Assembly: GCA_964526295.1 (NCBI GenBank)
Contig: CAZGKW010000054.1
Coordinates: 1 to 27,219 of the forward strand
Direction of reading: 5' to 3'
DNA from: CAZGKW01 sp964526295
Lineage (GTDB): Bacteria > Planctomycetota > Phycisphaerae > FEN-1346
Length of the DNA stretch: 27,219 nt
Of this stretch, positions 15,605 to 24,589 are shown piece after piece. How positions within the stretch are numbered: position 1 is the stretch's first letter; every line of letters starts with the position of its first letter. The notes under the pieces are model-generated. The model had not been told where the DNA came from and searched no databases. It saw only the letters and a program-made list of their open reading frames with translations. The translations under genes and the position numbers were made by a program.

Positions 15605-17182
15605 CTAGAAGAGAACTCCGGGCCCGGGCACCGGGGCGTCCTCGCCGATGGCGGCCTCGTCCGTCGGCCCGGAAGGCACCGCCGGCGTCGCGGCGCCCGT
15701 CTCCCCGAGCGGGCAGCGGCCTCGGAGCACCCGCTGGGTCCCGTGGTCCTCGATCAAGCGTCCGAAGAGCATCATCCGCCTTGCAGCGGCCTCCAGGCCC
15801 GTTGGGCCCGGCGCCACGCGTACGTCCATTTCCAGTTCGAGCCGCGAGTCGCTCCGGAGGTCCACGGCCGGTACCGCCACCCGCAGCACCCGCGAGGCAT
15901 CGGTTGCCGCTTCGGGCCGCTGCCAGACGAGCGTCTGCCGCGGCGGTTCTCCCGCGCCGCCTTTCAGCGACAGGATCACTCGGGAAAAGTCGAGCGCCCC
16001 GGCGGCGCCGCAAAGGCCCCGCCACCACAGCTCGGGCTGGCCCGCCTCCCGAGCCGCCACCAGCGCCCGCTCAAAGACCCGCCGGTCCTGCCTGTGCTGG
16101 AAGAACATCTCTGCGTTCCGTTTGACGGCCCGCAGCATACGCCGGACGCGCAGCGGCCCGACCAAGCGATAAACCAGCACCAGAGACAGCAGCGCCGTCA
16201 CGAAGACCACGACCGACCAGGTTCCCCGCGTGGCCATCATGACCATCCCGAACGCCGTCCCCGCCAGCGTCACGCCGTACATCACCATCACGGCCTGCCG
16301 GTGATGCAGCCCGCGGGCCAGCAGGTAGTGATGAATGTGCTCCCGGTCCGGCGAGAAAACCGAGCGCCGGTCCAGGAGCCGCCGGACAAGACTGAAGAAC
16401 GTGTCGAAGATCGGCAAACCCAGGGCCAGCGCCGGCAGACCGAGACCCACGAGCGTGGCGGACTTCGCCGCACACATCACGCTGGCCGTCGCCAGCGTGA
16501 ACCCCAGGAACATGCTGCCGCAATCCCCCATGAACGTTTGGGCGGGGTGGAAGTTGAACGCCAGGAACCCCGTCAGCGCTCCCAACAGGGCCACGACCAG
16601 CACCGCCATGACCGGCTGGCCCGTCCAGACGGCCAGGATCGCCAGCACGGCGCAGGTCGCGGCCGAGATGCCTGCCGCCAGGCCGTCCAGACCGTCGATC
16701 AAGTTCACCGCATTCGTGATGCCCACGATCCAGAGGATGGTGACCGGCCAGGACAGGGGACCGAACTCCAACGCTCCCAGGCCCGTGACACTGATGGCCT
16801 GGATTCGTATGCCATACGCGCAGACGACCGTCGCAGCGACTACCTCGGCCGCCAGCTTCGCACCTCCCCCCAATCCTCGCACGTCGTCGACCAAGCCTAC
16901 GCCCAGGACGAACAGGCCCGCCACAAGCATAGCCGCCGGGCCGGGGTGGAGCTCGCGGACCGCCTCGCGGAGCCTCTCGTCGAGCGCGTACGCCATCAGG
17001 GCAGAGGTCAAAGTGGCCGCCACAATCGCGAGCCCGCCGATCCGCGGGATCGGGATCCGGTGGACCTTCCGGACGCCGGGCGCATCGACGATCCTGAGGG
17101 CCCGAGCCAGCCGAACGATGCCGAAGGTGGCCCCGAGCGAGAGCGCAATCGCTGCGGCGAAGGTGCTGAGGTAGAGCTTCAT
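15605..17182 (-). CDS. WecA/MraY-like glycosyl-1-phosphate transferase with C-terminal extension
   Basis: This inner-membrane enzyme likely starts the repeat unit by moving a HexNAc-1-phosphate from UDP-sugar to undecaprenyl phosphate. The family motifs are all present: DAPGVRKVHRIPIPRIGG (33-50), GLVDD (96-100), NLIDGLDGLAAG (160-171), FMGDCGSMFLGF (217-228) and REHIHHYLL (280-288). About ten membrane segments end near residue 345. A further 170-180 residues form a soluble tail with RNAEMFFQHRQDRRVFERAL and several beta strands that the usual 320-360-residue enzymes lack. The ATG at 17182 makes an ATGA overlap with the preceding gene. Together with the WecG-like transferase it defines a HexNAc-based polymer. 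Confidence 0.93.
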   Translation of the reverse strand: MKLYLSTFAAAIALSLGATFGIVRLARALRIVDAPGVRKVHRIPIPRIGGLAIVAATLTSALMAYALDERLREAVRELHPGPAAMLVAGLFVLGVGLVDDVRGLGGGAKLAAEVVAATVVCAYGIRIQAISVTGLGALEFGPLSWPVTILWIVGITNAVNLIDGLDGLAAGISAATCAVLAILAVWTGQPVMAVLVVALLGALTGFLAFNFHPAQTFMGDCGSMFLGFTLATASVMCAAKSATLVGLGLPALALGLPIFDTFFSLVRRLLDRRSVFSPDREHIHHYLLARGLHHRQAVMVMYGVTLAGTAFGMVMMATRGTWSVVVFVTALLSLVLVYRLVGPLRVRRMLRAVKRNAEMFFQHRQDRRVFERALVAAREAGQPELWWRGLCGAAGALDFSRVILSLKGGAGEPPRQTLVWQRPEAATDASRVLRVAVPAVDLRSDSRLELEMDVRVAPGPTGLEAAARRMMLFGRLIEDHGTQRVLRGRCPLGETGAATPAVPSGPTDEAAIGEDAPVPGPGVLF

Positions 17183-19698
17183 CCATCCCCCCCGGAGCCG
17201 GGACCTTTCTGCGGACCGCGACCGATTGCGCCCTCGGTGCCGGCAGGTGCACGATCGGCGGCGACCGGGACCGTGGGCAAAACCCGGCCGCTCGATCCGG
17301 CCTTCCCATCCCAGCGCGAGCGGCCGCGATTCGCTTCGGTATGTACGGTCCCGGCGGGGCCGCCGATCGTTCCGACGAGGTTCTCCTCCGGCGCCCTCGG
17401 CAGCGGTATGGCCGTCCGTGCCACGTCCTGGCCGGTACAGGCGCGGCGGAACTTGCGGAGGCGTCTGGAAGCTTCCGGCTGGCCGGCCAGGAGCGGCTCG
17501 AGGGCCTCGAAACGGCCGGTGGCCGAGTAGACGGCCTCCAGGGCCGGACGGCAAAGCCGCCGCCTCAGTTCCCCCGCTCGGGCCAGGTGACGGCGGTACG
17601 CCGCCTGGGCCTCCGCCGAAGGAGCCAGGCTCCACCGCCTGAGCCAGTACCGCCCCGCCTCGAACCGAACACGCGGGCTGTGCGGCGCCAGGGCCACCGC
17701 CTGATCGACCGCTCGGTCGGCCAGGGCCAGCCGTCGGAGGGCAGGGGTGCCGCACGCGGCCAGATCCATCTCCGCGCGCGCCGCCGCCAGGTAAGACCCC
17801 GGCGACGCCGGCGAGAGCCGGGCGGCCCGCCAGGCGTCCTCCCGCGCCAGGTCCAGTCGCCTCCGGATCCGGTCATCCCCGTCGGCCCAGGCAGAGGCGG
17901 CCAGGACGGTCGTCACGGACTCCGGCACGCGGAGCCGTTCGGCCGAGGCCCTGGCGGCAGGGCCCAGAAGCCGTTCGACCATCTCGGCGGCCTGTTGACG
18001 GCAGATTTCCTGGACGTCGGCGCGGCGTGCGCGGGCCCGCCGTAGCAGGAGCGCCGGATCGCGGGGCGTCCACGCCAGCGCTCGAGTACACCCTGCCACC
18101 GCAGCCGAGGGATCGGACCGGCGACCGGCGGAGCGCGCCTCCGCCCACGCCGCCAAGTCGCACACGGGCACGGCGGCTATCGCTGCGACGAGCACGCCGA
18201 CCGCGCCCGCAGCGACGCGTCTCCATCGGCGCGACCGCATCAGCCCCCCCCGGTCGGAACGGATCGAACGGGCTCCCGACGTCCGGTGCAGGTGTGTCCA
18301 TGCCAGCCCTAAGGCCAGCGCCGCAGCCAGATTCATGGTCACGGCTGGCAGGCGGGGGCCGAAGTCGACGATCGCATGGAGCAACACGGCCAGGCCGCCC
18401 AGCCCCGCACCCACGGCCAGTGTGCGGTGCCGCACGCTGCGACACGCCCGGAATCCCCGCACGAATCGGACCCCGTACAGCCCGGCTCCGAGGGCAAGTA
18501 TGGCCAGGCCGACGGCGCCGGTCTCGGCGGCCCACTCCAGGTACTCGTTGTGGGCATGGTCAACGAGTAGCCCGCCGAAGGTTTCGCCATATTGCGGGTA
18601 GGCGTACCGGAACGTCCCCCGCCCGGCTCCGGCAACGGGGTAGTCGGCCAAAGCGGCAAGCGTCTCGCCCCAGATCGCCGTCCGCCCTCGGGGGTTGAGC
18701 GTCCACTGCCGGCCGAGCCCGTCGTATCCCCGCCACAGGGCGATCCCCGCCGCAAGACACCCGACGAGTCCCACCAGGGCAGCAGCCCGCCAGGCCCGCC
18801 GACCGCCAAGGAGCAGCGCGACGGCCACAAGGGCGCAGACGGCGCACGCCACCGCCGCCCCCCGAGAGGCCGACAGGACGATCCCCGTGCCGATCGCAAG
18901 GGCCGCCCACATCGACACGAGGCGCTTGCCCAACCGCGGGTCGCCCAGCAGCGCCGCGGCGCGGTGCCCGAGCCGGGTCCCCGCGGCCCGGCGGGGCTTC
19001 AGACACACGGCCCAGGCCATGGCCAGACCGAGCGGCACCATGAGGAACGAGGCATAGTGGTTGCTATTGATGAACGTTCCTCGTGCCACCCGCTCGAAGC
19101 CCCGCTCTGGGACGTATCCGAAAATGGACGGGTGCTCGGAGAATCGTTCGGCGACGCCATAGAGGGCCTGGCAGACGCCGATGAAGATGACGGCCGCCGC
19201 CAGTCTCCCGGCCCGGTCGGGGGTTCGAACGTGGCTGACGAGCAGCATGAAGAGGCCCGCAGCCGCAAGGAGCTTCCATAGCTCGACTCGCGTCGCGTGC
19301 GGGGCGATCGACAGCACCACCCACGACGGCGGGGCCAGCCCTTGGGAGGTGTGCGACGCGGCGTGAAGGGCCGATGCGCGGGGGGAGATGACCCGGGCCA
19401 AGGACATCGGCATGGGCGCGATCTGGAGGGCGACGAGCCCCATCAGGGCGGCGATTGCCCACCCGAGGCCCCCCAGCCGAGCGAGAGCGAGCTTGCCGTC
19501 GGCCGCCGATTTCGCCACCCACACCAGCATCGCCAAGGCGACCAATAACTCCAGGACGGTCCAGGCCCAGACGCGGTTCCCCCCCAGGCCCAACGGGGCC
19601 ACCGCGAGCGTCGCGAGGAGGATCGCTTCCAGGAGGTGGCCGAGGAGCTTTCGAGTCCGCGGGGCCGGGTGCGGGTTGTTCGTCGCGAGGGCGATCAT
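17179..19698 (-). CDS. O-antigen ligase-like protein with large C-terminal soluble domain, second Wzy/WaaL copy
   Basis: This 839-residue protein has an N-terminal polytopic half (about 1-465) and a soluble C-terminal half. The Wzy_C loop contains GRTAIWGETLAALADYP (about 335-351) and DHAHNEYLEWAAETGAVG (about 376-393), as in WaaL/PglL/Wzy-type proteins. After a last membrane segment (about 485-505) comes a helical region rich in Ala/Arg with repeated A-x-x-x-A-x-x-L patterns (about 515-740), consistent with TPR-like periplasmic repeats, then a Gly/Pro-rich tail. It may polymerise the glycan or attach it to an acceptor; the presence of two such proteins suggests one polymerase and one ligase. 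ATG 19698 has GAGGAAGG upstream and lies 10 bases after the CpsB stop. Confidence 0.88.
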   Translation of the reverse strand: MIALATNNPHPAPRTRKLLGHLLEAILLATLAVAPLGLGGNRVWAWTVLELLVALAMLVWVAKSAADGKLALARLGGLGWAIAALMGLVALQIAPMPMSLARVISPRASALHAASHTSQGLAPPSWVVLSIAPHATRVELWKLLAAAGLFMLLVSHVRTPDRAGRLAAAVIFIGVCQALYGVAERFSEHPSIFGYVPERGFERVARGTFINSNHYASFLMVPLGLAMAWAVCLKPRRAAGTRLGHRAAALLGDPRLGKRLVSMWAALAIGTGIVLSASRGAAVACAVCALVAVALLLGGRRAWRAAALVGLVGCLAAGIALWRGYDGLGRQWTLNPRGRTAIWGETLAALADYPVAGAGRGTFRYAYPQYGETFGGLLVDHAHNEYLEWAAETGAVGLAILALGAGLYGVRFVRGFRACRSVRHRTLAVGAGLGGLAVLLHAIVDFGPRLPAVTMNLAAALALGLAWTHLHRTSGARSIRSDRGGLMRSRRWRRVAAGAVGVLVAAIAAVPVCDLAAWAEARSAGRRSDPSAAVAGCTRALAWTPRDPALLLRRARARRADVQEICRQQAAEMVERLLGPAARASAERLRVPESVTTVLAASAWADGDDRIRRRLDLAREDAWRAARLSPASPGSYLAAARAEMDLAACGTPALRRLALADRAVDQAVALAPHSPRVRFEAGRYWLRRWSLAPSAEAQAAYRRHLARAGELRRRLCRPALEAVYSATGRFEALEPLLAGQPEASRRLRKFRRACTGQDVARTAIPLPRAPEENLVGTIGGPAGTVHTEANRGRSRWDGKAGSSGRVLPTVPVAADRAPAGTEGAIGRGPQKGPGSGGDG

Positions 19699-19708
19699 GC
19701 GGCCTTCC

Positions 19709-20533
19709 TCATTCCGGGGCAGAGACGGCCGGCTCCAGGCGGTCCGCGCCGGGGCCTCCTACCAGGAACAGGTCGGCATCGGGTTCGCCCCCTGCATCCG
19801 TGTCCGAGGGTCGGCCCAGGGGGTCGCCGGCGAGGACGGCCGACGGCCGCCCGGCAACCATTGCCTCGGCCTCGGCCGGGCCGACGAGGGCGGCCGCCTC
19901 GTTGAACGCTTGGCGAAGGCGGGGCGGGCGGCGGCGAACGCCGTGGCAGTCCGAGGCCAGGACGTGCACCAACCCCTCCCGGAGCATCCGGCGGGCCGTT
20001 CGCAGGACCGTCCGACCGAACTCCCCAGTCAGGCTCGGCGCCGAAACCTGAACGAGGTAACCCGCCTGGGTCAGACGCCGCAGGAGGCCGAAGCCCCGCT
20101 GGGTCTCGGCGCTTCGCTCGGGATGCGAGAGAATCGGCGTCACCCCCGCCATCCAGAGGTCGAAGAGGAACCGTTCGACTCCCGGTGGGATGACGTCGGG
20201 CGGGAACTCCAGGATGGCGTACGCCTGGCGGGCGCCGAACGCCAGCAGGCGGCCCGACCGGGCGGCGTCCAGGACTCGCGGATCGATGCGAATGTCGGCC
20301 CCCGGCAGAACGTGCAGGGGCAGCTCCGCGGCCGCTAGCTCCCGACGGAGTCGGTCCACCCCCACGCGGACGGCCTCGGGTCGTACTTCGTGGACGCCGT
20401 CGAACATGTGTGGCGTCGCCACCACGTGGGTCACGCCATCGCAAAGGAGGAGGCGGCACAACTCGACGGACTCGTCCATGGTCTCGGGGCCGTCATCGAG
20501 CCCCGGAAGGATATGGGCATGGAGATCTATCAT
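19709..20533 (-). CDS. CpsB/YwqE-type tyrosine phosphatase (PHP family)
   Basis: This 274-residue metal-dependent phosphatase should dephosphorylate the tyrosine tail of the Wzc-like kinase, closing the phosphorylation cycle that controls polymer length and export. The motifs are LHAHILPGLDDG (4-15) with His5/His7, TPHMF (40-44), ILEFPP (107-112), LSHPERS (135-141) and ASDCHG (193-198). The last 40 residues are Gly/Pro/Asp-rich and extend beyond the usual 250-residue family length. The ATG at 20533 overlaps the kinase stop in an ATGA arrangement, so the kinase and its phosphatase are translationally coupled. Confidence 0.93.
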   Translation of the reverse strand: MIDLHAHILPGLDDGPETMDESVELCRLLLCDGVTHVVATPHMFDGVHEVRPEAVRVGVDRLRRELAAAELPLHVLPGADIRIDPRVLDAARSGRLLAFGARQAYAILEFPPDVIPPGVERFLFDLWMAGVTPILSHPERSAETQRGFGLLRRLTQAGYLVQVSAPSLTGEFGRTVLRTARRMLREGLVHVLASDCHGVRRRPPRLRQAFNEAAALVGPAEAEAMVAGRPSAVLAGDPLGRPSDTDAGGEPDADLFLVGGPGADRLEPAVSAPE

Positions 20534-22803
20534 GTGCGTTCCTCTTCGGCCATCAGCAGAAGGTCCCGAGACTGGCGGCTGCGCTCGCTGGGCAGGGGGT
20601 CTTCGTCCCCGTCGCCGCCGCCCCTCGGGGCCCGTGCCGATCGGTCGCCGTTTCCGCCGGGCGCGGCGGCGGCATTCACCCTCTCGTAGCGGCCGTACCC
20701 GTACCCATAGCCGTACCCATAGCCGTATCCGTGGTAGGCGCCGTGCTTGGCGGCGTCGACACCGTTGACGACCACTCCGATGACGCGGTTGGCGATTCCC
20801 TCGAGAGTTTCCTTGGTCCGTCGGGCCACGCGGCGGTCGGTGTTGAAGGCCCGCACGACCATGATGACACCGTCGGCCTGGCTGGAGAGGATGCTCGGGT
20901 CGGCCACGACGGCCGTGGGCGGACTGTCGAAGACGATACGGTCGTAGCGGTCCGAGACTTCCCGGATAAGGGCTTCCATCCGGGGCGACCCGAGGAGCTC
21001 CGCCGGGTTGGGCGGCACCTGGTCGCAGAACAGGACGTCGAGGTTCGGCTGGCCGGTCCGGGTAAGGACGTCCTCGATCCCGACGTTCGTCCCGTCGTCT
21101 ACGAGGTACGAGGTCAGGCCCGTCTTCGGGTGGACGCCGAAGACCTTGTGGACGCGGGGCCTCCGCATGTCGGCATCGATGAGGAGGACTTTGGCCCCGG
21201 CTTGGGCCAGCGCCGCCGCCGTGTTGACGGCGACGACCGTCTTGCCCTCACCTGGAAGGGAGCTGGTCACCAGAAGTCGCTTCATGGTCTTGCCGGTCGC
21301 GCTGAGCGTGATGCCCGTGCGGATAGTGCGGAACGCTTCGGCCATGTTGGAGCGGGAGTCGCGAACGCCGGCCAGGTAGGCGGCGACGCGGTTCGTCCCG
21401 TCGGCCTTGGCCTCGCCGTCTGAGCGGACGGCTGGCACGAAGCCCAGAACCGGCAGGCCGAGGGTTTCCTCGATGTCGTCCTTGCCCTTGAGAGTGGTGT
21501 CGAGGTGGTCCAGGAAGAAGGCCAGCCCGATGGCGAGCGAGCCGGCCGCCAGGGAGGCCAGCAGAAGGTTCCGGGCCTTTCGCGGCCGGATGGGGTGCTC
21601 CGGCGGGCGGGCCTCGTGGGCCAGGAAGATGTTCGTGCCGTGATCGGCCAGCTCGGCCGCCAAGTCGATCTCCTTGATCCGTTCCAGGACCACGTCGTAA
21701 AGGCGGCCGACGCGGTCGGCCTCCTGTTTCAGGACGCCGTACTGCATGGCCAGGCGGCTCAGCTTCAGGGCTTCTTGCCTCTGGTCGGCCAGCAGGGTCG
21801 CGAGCCGCGTCTCCTCCTCCCGGGCCTGCTCGTACCGGATCTCGAGGCCGGCGAGGACACGGGTGCGTTCGGTCAGGAGGCGGTCCGAGAGCAACTCGAC
21901 CTCCGTCTCGAGGGCCTTCATTTGGGGGTGTTTCGGAAGGTACTTCCCGGCAAGAGTGGCCCGTCGCCGTTCGGCCAGGACCAGGGACAACTTCAGCTGC
22001 TGGAGCAACTCGCTTTCGGCCACAGAGGGTAGGCTGTCGAGGTCGCCGTCCTCGGCCAGGAGCCGCTCAGCCGCCTTTCGCTCCGACTCCAGGGTGATGC
22101 GTTTCAGCTCGGCCCCGGTGGCGGCGGTGTTGAGGCGGCTGAGACGGCGGATGACGGTGTTGGCGTCGCCGTCGGGATTCTCCACGCCCACCTGGTCGGT
22201 TCGCTCCTTGAACGCCTGGAGGGCTGCGGTGCAGGCGCGGAACTTCGGTTCCAGCTTCTGGGCCTGGCGGGTCAGTTCCCCCAGCGCCTGCTTGGCCGTG
22301 GTCAGCTCCCGACGCTGGGTCTCGGCGATGTAGGCGTTCACGACCGCGTTGGCCACCCGGGCCGACCAGTCCGGGTCGGTGTGCTCGAAGCCCACGTCGA
22401 CCAGGCGGCTCTTGGGGACGGGTTCGACGCGGATTCCGGCCCGGATGTCGGCCGCCGGGTCCTTGCGGTCGGCGTATTCGGGCCGCTCGGCGACGTCGAG
22501 CTCCTCGGCGACCCGCTCGGCCACCCGCCGGTCCCGCAGGAGGCGGTATTGGGTCTCGTAGTACTCCTGGCCGGGCCCGGCCGTTTCGTAGACCTCCCCG
22601 ACGCTGACCGTCTTGGGTTTCTTCGGCTCGATCAGGATCTGGCATGTGGCTTGGTAGATGGGCGGCTGGGTGAACGTGTACAGCGCCACCGCCCCCACGA
22701 TCAGGACGAACACCGCCAAGACCAGCCACCGCCGGGCCAACACGACGCCCACATACTTGCGGACGAGGGGGACGTCGCCTGGTGAGGGGACGTCGTAGCT
22801 CAT
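20530..22803 (-). CDS. Wzc-like polysaccharide co-polymerase and tyrosine autokinase
   Basis: This 757-residue protein fuses a chain-length-determinant (Wzz) domain to a bacterial tyrosine kinase. A first membrane helix (about 28-48) is followed by a periplasmic coiled-coil region to about 420 and a second membrane helix (about 425-445). The cytoplasmic kinase has Walker A SLPGEGKT (about 512-520), Walker A' LLIDADMRRP and Walker B VFDSPPT. The tail carries AYHGYGYGYG..., six Tyr-Gly pairs plus flanking tyrosines at about 688-705, the likely autophosphorylation cluster, encoded by a short tandem repeat. ATG 22803 (MSYDVPSPG) is used because AAGGGA lies upstream; a longer frame begins 11 codons earlier. 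It works with the Wza-like lipoprotein and is reset by the CpsB phosphatase. Confidence 0.94.
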   Translation of the reverse strand: MSYDVPSPGDVPLVRKYVGVVLARRWLVLAVFVLIVGAVALYTFTQPPIYQATCQILIEPKKPKTVSVGEVYETAGPGQEYYETQYRLLRDRRVAERVAEELDVAERPEYADRKDPAADIRAGIRVEPVPKSRLVDVGFEHTDPDWSARVANAVVNAYIAETQRRELTTAKQALGELTRQAQKLEPKFRACTAALQAFKERTDQVGVENPDGDANTVIRRLSRLNTAATGAELKRITLESERKAAERLLAEDGDLDSLPSVAESELLQQLKLSLVLAERRRATLAGKYLPKHPQMKALETEVELLSDRLLTERTRVLAGLEIRYEQAREEETRLATLLADQRQEALKLSRLAMQYGVLKQEADRVGRLYDVVLERIKEIDLAAELADHGTNIFLAHEARPPEHPIRPRKARNLLLASLAAGSLAIGLAFFLDHLDTTLKGKDDIEETLGLPVLGFVPAVRSDGEAKADGTNRVAAYLAGVRDSRSNMAEAFRTIRTGITLSATGKTMKRLLVTSSLPGEGKTVVAVNTAAALAQAGAKVLLIDADMRRPRVHKVFGVHPKTGLTSYLVDDGTNVGIEDVLTRTGQPNLDVLFCDQVPPNPAELLGSPRMEALIREVSDRYDRIVFDSPPTAVVADPSILSSQADGVIMVVRAFNTDRRVARRTKETLEGIANRVIGVVVNGVDAAKHGAYHGYGYGYGYGYGYGRYERVNAAAAPGGNGDRSARAPRGGGDGDEDPLPSERSRQSRDLLLMAEEERT
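20689..20736. repeat. Short tandem repeat encoding the Tyr-Gly tail of the kinase
   Basis: The + strand shows GTACCC and ATAGCC hexamers in a row, forming a 12-base unit (CCATAGCCGTAC) repeated about twice with partial copies on each side. In the - strand coding frame each hexamer gives one Tyr-Gly pair. Any slip of 6 or 12 bases would stay in frame and change the number of tyrosines. Confidence 0.75.
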
Positions 22804-22840
22804 CGTGAATCCCTTCGTTGCGAACCCGGCCCGCACGCCG

Positions 22841-23968
22841 TTAGAACGGCCGGTGGTATCCCACGCTGACGTCGAAGACGCCGTAGAGCGCCTGCTCCAC
22901 CTTGCTCCAGAACCGCTTGCTCGGCGTCTGCTGAATCCGGATGATGTCCTGCCGCTGGATGGCGAGGTTTTCGTCCTTGCCGTCGTTGATGCGGTTGAGG
23001 TCGGCGTCGATGACCTCGCGGCGGCCGTCAGCGACCCGCATGATTTGGGTGCCCTCGGGGGAGGCTCGGCGGTCCACGCCGCCGGCCAGCGCGACGGCCT
23101 CCAGGAGCGTCGTGGGACGCCTCAGGGGGTAAGCCCCGGGGCTGCCCACCATGCCGGTGACGTAGAATTCCTCGGCCGGGGGGACGTTGATGACGTCGCC
23201 GTCGGCGACCATCACGTTCAGCTCGGGTCGGCCTTGCTCGATGAGACCGTGGACGTCGATCGCCAGGGGGGCGTTCAGGTCCTCGGCCGCCGGCGCCTCG
23301 GTGACCGGGCGGCCGGGCTTCGCCTCCGAGGACGCCGCGCCCTCGTCGACGGCCCGGGCCACGGGGAACCGGCTCTCGGATGGCTCCCCGTGGCTCACCC
23401 AGATGGTCTGGCCCGCCTTCTCGGACAGGCCCCCCGCCCGGGCAATCGCATCGAGCACCGTCACGGCGTTTCGACGGAGCGTGTAGACGTCCGGCTTGCG
23501 GACCGCCCCCATGACGGTGACCCGGCGGCCATGGTATTCCTTGACCGACACGCCGACCTGGGGGTCTACCAGGTACTCGGCCGCCAGGCGTTGCTCGATA
23601 CGTTCGCGCAGCTCCGTGGTGGTCCGGCCCACGGCCGTCACGTCCCCGATAAGGGGCACGTGGACCCGGCCCGCGGGCCCGACCTCGAGGGCCAGTTCCG
23701 TCCGTTTGCCGGGCTCTTCGAGCTCGTAGACATCGACCGCGAGCACGTCGCCGGTCCCGATGCGATAGGCTCGGCTCTCGGCGGTGCTTCGCCAACGATC
23801 CATCGCCCGGGACAGTGTCTCCCGGCGTTCGTTGGTTCGAACCATGTCGGCCGCCGCCTGGTTGAGGTTTACGACGCGCGTCCCGGACTTGGCACAGCCG
23901 GCCCCGACGGCGCTCAGCGCGCCGAGGGCAAGGGCCGACACCCATCGGCTTATCCGAGAGATCGCCAT
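22841..23968 (-). CDS. Wza-like polysaccharide export lipoprotein (Poly_export + SLBB)
   Basis: This 375-residue outer-membrane export protein has a lipoprotein signal peptide ending in a lipobox AVGAGC with Cys25. The Poly_export domain follows (about 70-155: YRIGTGDVLAVDVYELEE, and VGVSVKEYHGRRVTVMG), then two SLBB-type domains (RVTVMGAVRKPDVYTL with AIARAGGLS; FYVTGMVGSPGAYPL with ALAGGVDRR). Residues 185-215 between them are a low-complexity insert. Such proteins form the outer-membrane channel docked onto the Wzc-like co-polymerase, whose gene begins 37 bases downstream. The ATG start is preceded by GAGGAGGC-like purines (reverse of GCCTCCTC at 23973-23980). Confidence 0.94.
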   Translation of the reverse strand: MAISRISRWVSALALGALSAVGAGCAKSGTRVVNLNQAAADMVRTNERRETLSRAMDRWRSTAESRAYRIGTGDVLAVDVYELEEPGKRTELALEVGPAGRVHVPLIGDVTAVGRTTTELRERIEQRLAAEYLVDPQVGVSVKEYHGRRVTVMGAVRKPDVYTLRRNAVTVLDAIARAGGLSEKAGQTIWVSHGEPSESRFPVARAVDEGAASSEAKPGRPVTEAPAAEDLNAPLAIDVHGLIEQGRPELNVMVADGDVINVPPAEEFYVTGMVGSPGAYPLRRPTTLLEAVALAGGVDRRASPEGTQIMRVADGRREVIDADLNRINDGKDENLAIQRQDIIRIQQTPSKRFWSKVEQALYGVFDVSVGYHRPF

Positions 23969-24025
23969 TTTGTGCCTCCTCGTGATCGTGCGGACCGGGT
24001 CGCCCGGCCCCGGCGCGCGGCCGCT

Positions 24026-24577
24026 CTAGGACGGACTAAGCGCTTCGGCCGGGTCGTCGCTGTCGCCGTCTCCACTGCTGGACAGTGCCACGGGCACCGC
24101 GACCGCGGTCGCTACCCCCGTCCCGATCAGCCCGATGGTGGTCCAGGCCATCGCGCCGACGACCTTGCCCATCAGGGCCTTCGGAACGGCGATGTCCAGC
24201 GCCGAGACCGAAGCCGACGGCGCGACGTCCAGCGGCAGCTCGATCCGGCCGTTGATCCGAACGACGTACCGTCCCGGGTCGAGCTTCCCCAGGTCGTACC
24301 GCCCCTTTTTGTCGGCCCGGGTCTTCTTCAGGACCTTGCCGGTCTGGGGGTCGACCAGTTCGACCGACACGCGGGACCAGGGCTTGTTGGTCGCGGGGTC
24401 GAGGATGGTCCCTTTCAGGGTGCCGGGCTTGACCGAGACCGGGCGGTTGGCCGTTCGTTTGACCACCTCGGCGGTCGGGTTCGGGGCCGGTTCGGCTCGG
24501 GCCCTCAGGGCGGGCCCTGCGGCGATCGTCTGTGCCGAAAGGGCGGCGGCCAGCCACTGCTTCGTTCGCTTCTTCAT
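24026..24577 (-). CDS. Secreted carboxypeptidase-regulatory-like protein with C-terminal hydrophobic segment
   Basis: This 183-residue protein begins MKKRTKQWLAAALSAQTIAAG, a signal peptide with likely cleavage near ARAE (about 27-29). Residues about 50-125 form a single beta-sandwich domain of the CarboxypepD_reg/transthyretin-like type: GTLKGTILDPATNKPWSRV, then VELVDP, KKGRYDLGKLDPGRYVVRI. A hydrophobic stretch at about 137-162 (VVGAMAWTTIGLIGTGVATA) may be a membrane anchor, followed by an acidic Asp-rich tail. Homologous small proteins occur near export genes in planctomycete-like genomes, but the role is unknown; it may assist the export machinery or bind the polymer. GGAG lies upstream of ATG 24577, 12 bases after the stop of the preceding gene. 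Confidence 0.75.
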   Translation of the reverse strand: MKKRTKQWLAAALSAQTIAAGPALRARAEPAPNPTAEVVKRTANRPVSVKPGTLKGTILDPATNKPWSRVSVELVDPQTGKVLKKTRADKKGRYDLGKLDPGRYVVRINGRIELPLDVAPSASVSALDIAVPKALMGKVVGAMAWTTIGLIGTGVATAVAVPVALSSSGDGDSDDPAEALSPS

Positions 24578-24589
24578 CCTGAGTTCTCC

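Noticed and set aside
15743..17530. 595-codon + strand open frame
   Set aside because: Antisense to the WecA-like gene, which has all family motifs; the + product is low-complexity (His/Gln/Arg-rich).
20689..20736. Tandem repeat considered as a CRISPR or regulatory repeat
   Set aside because: The unit is 6-12 bases, has no spacers and encodes in-frame Tyr-Gly pairs of the kinase tail.
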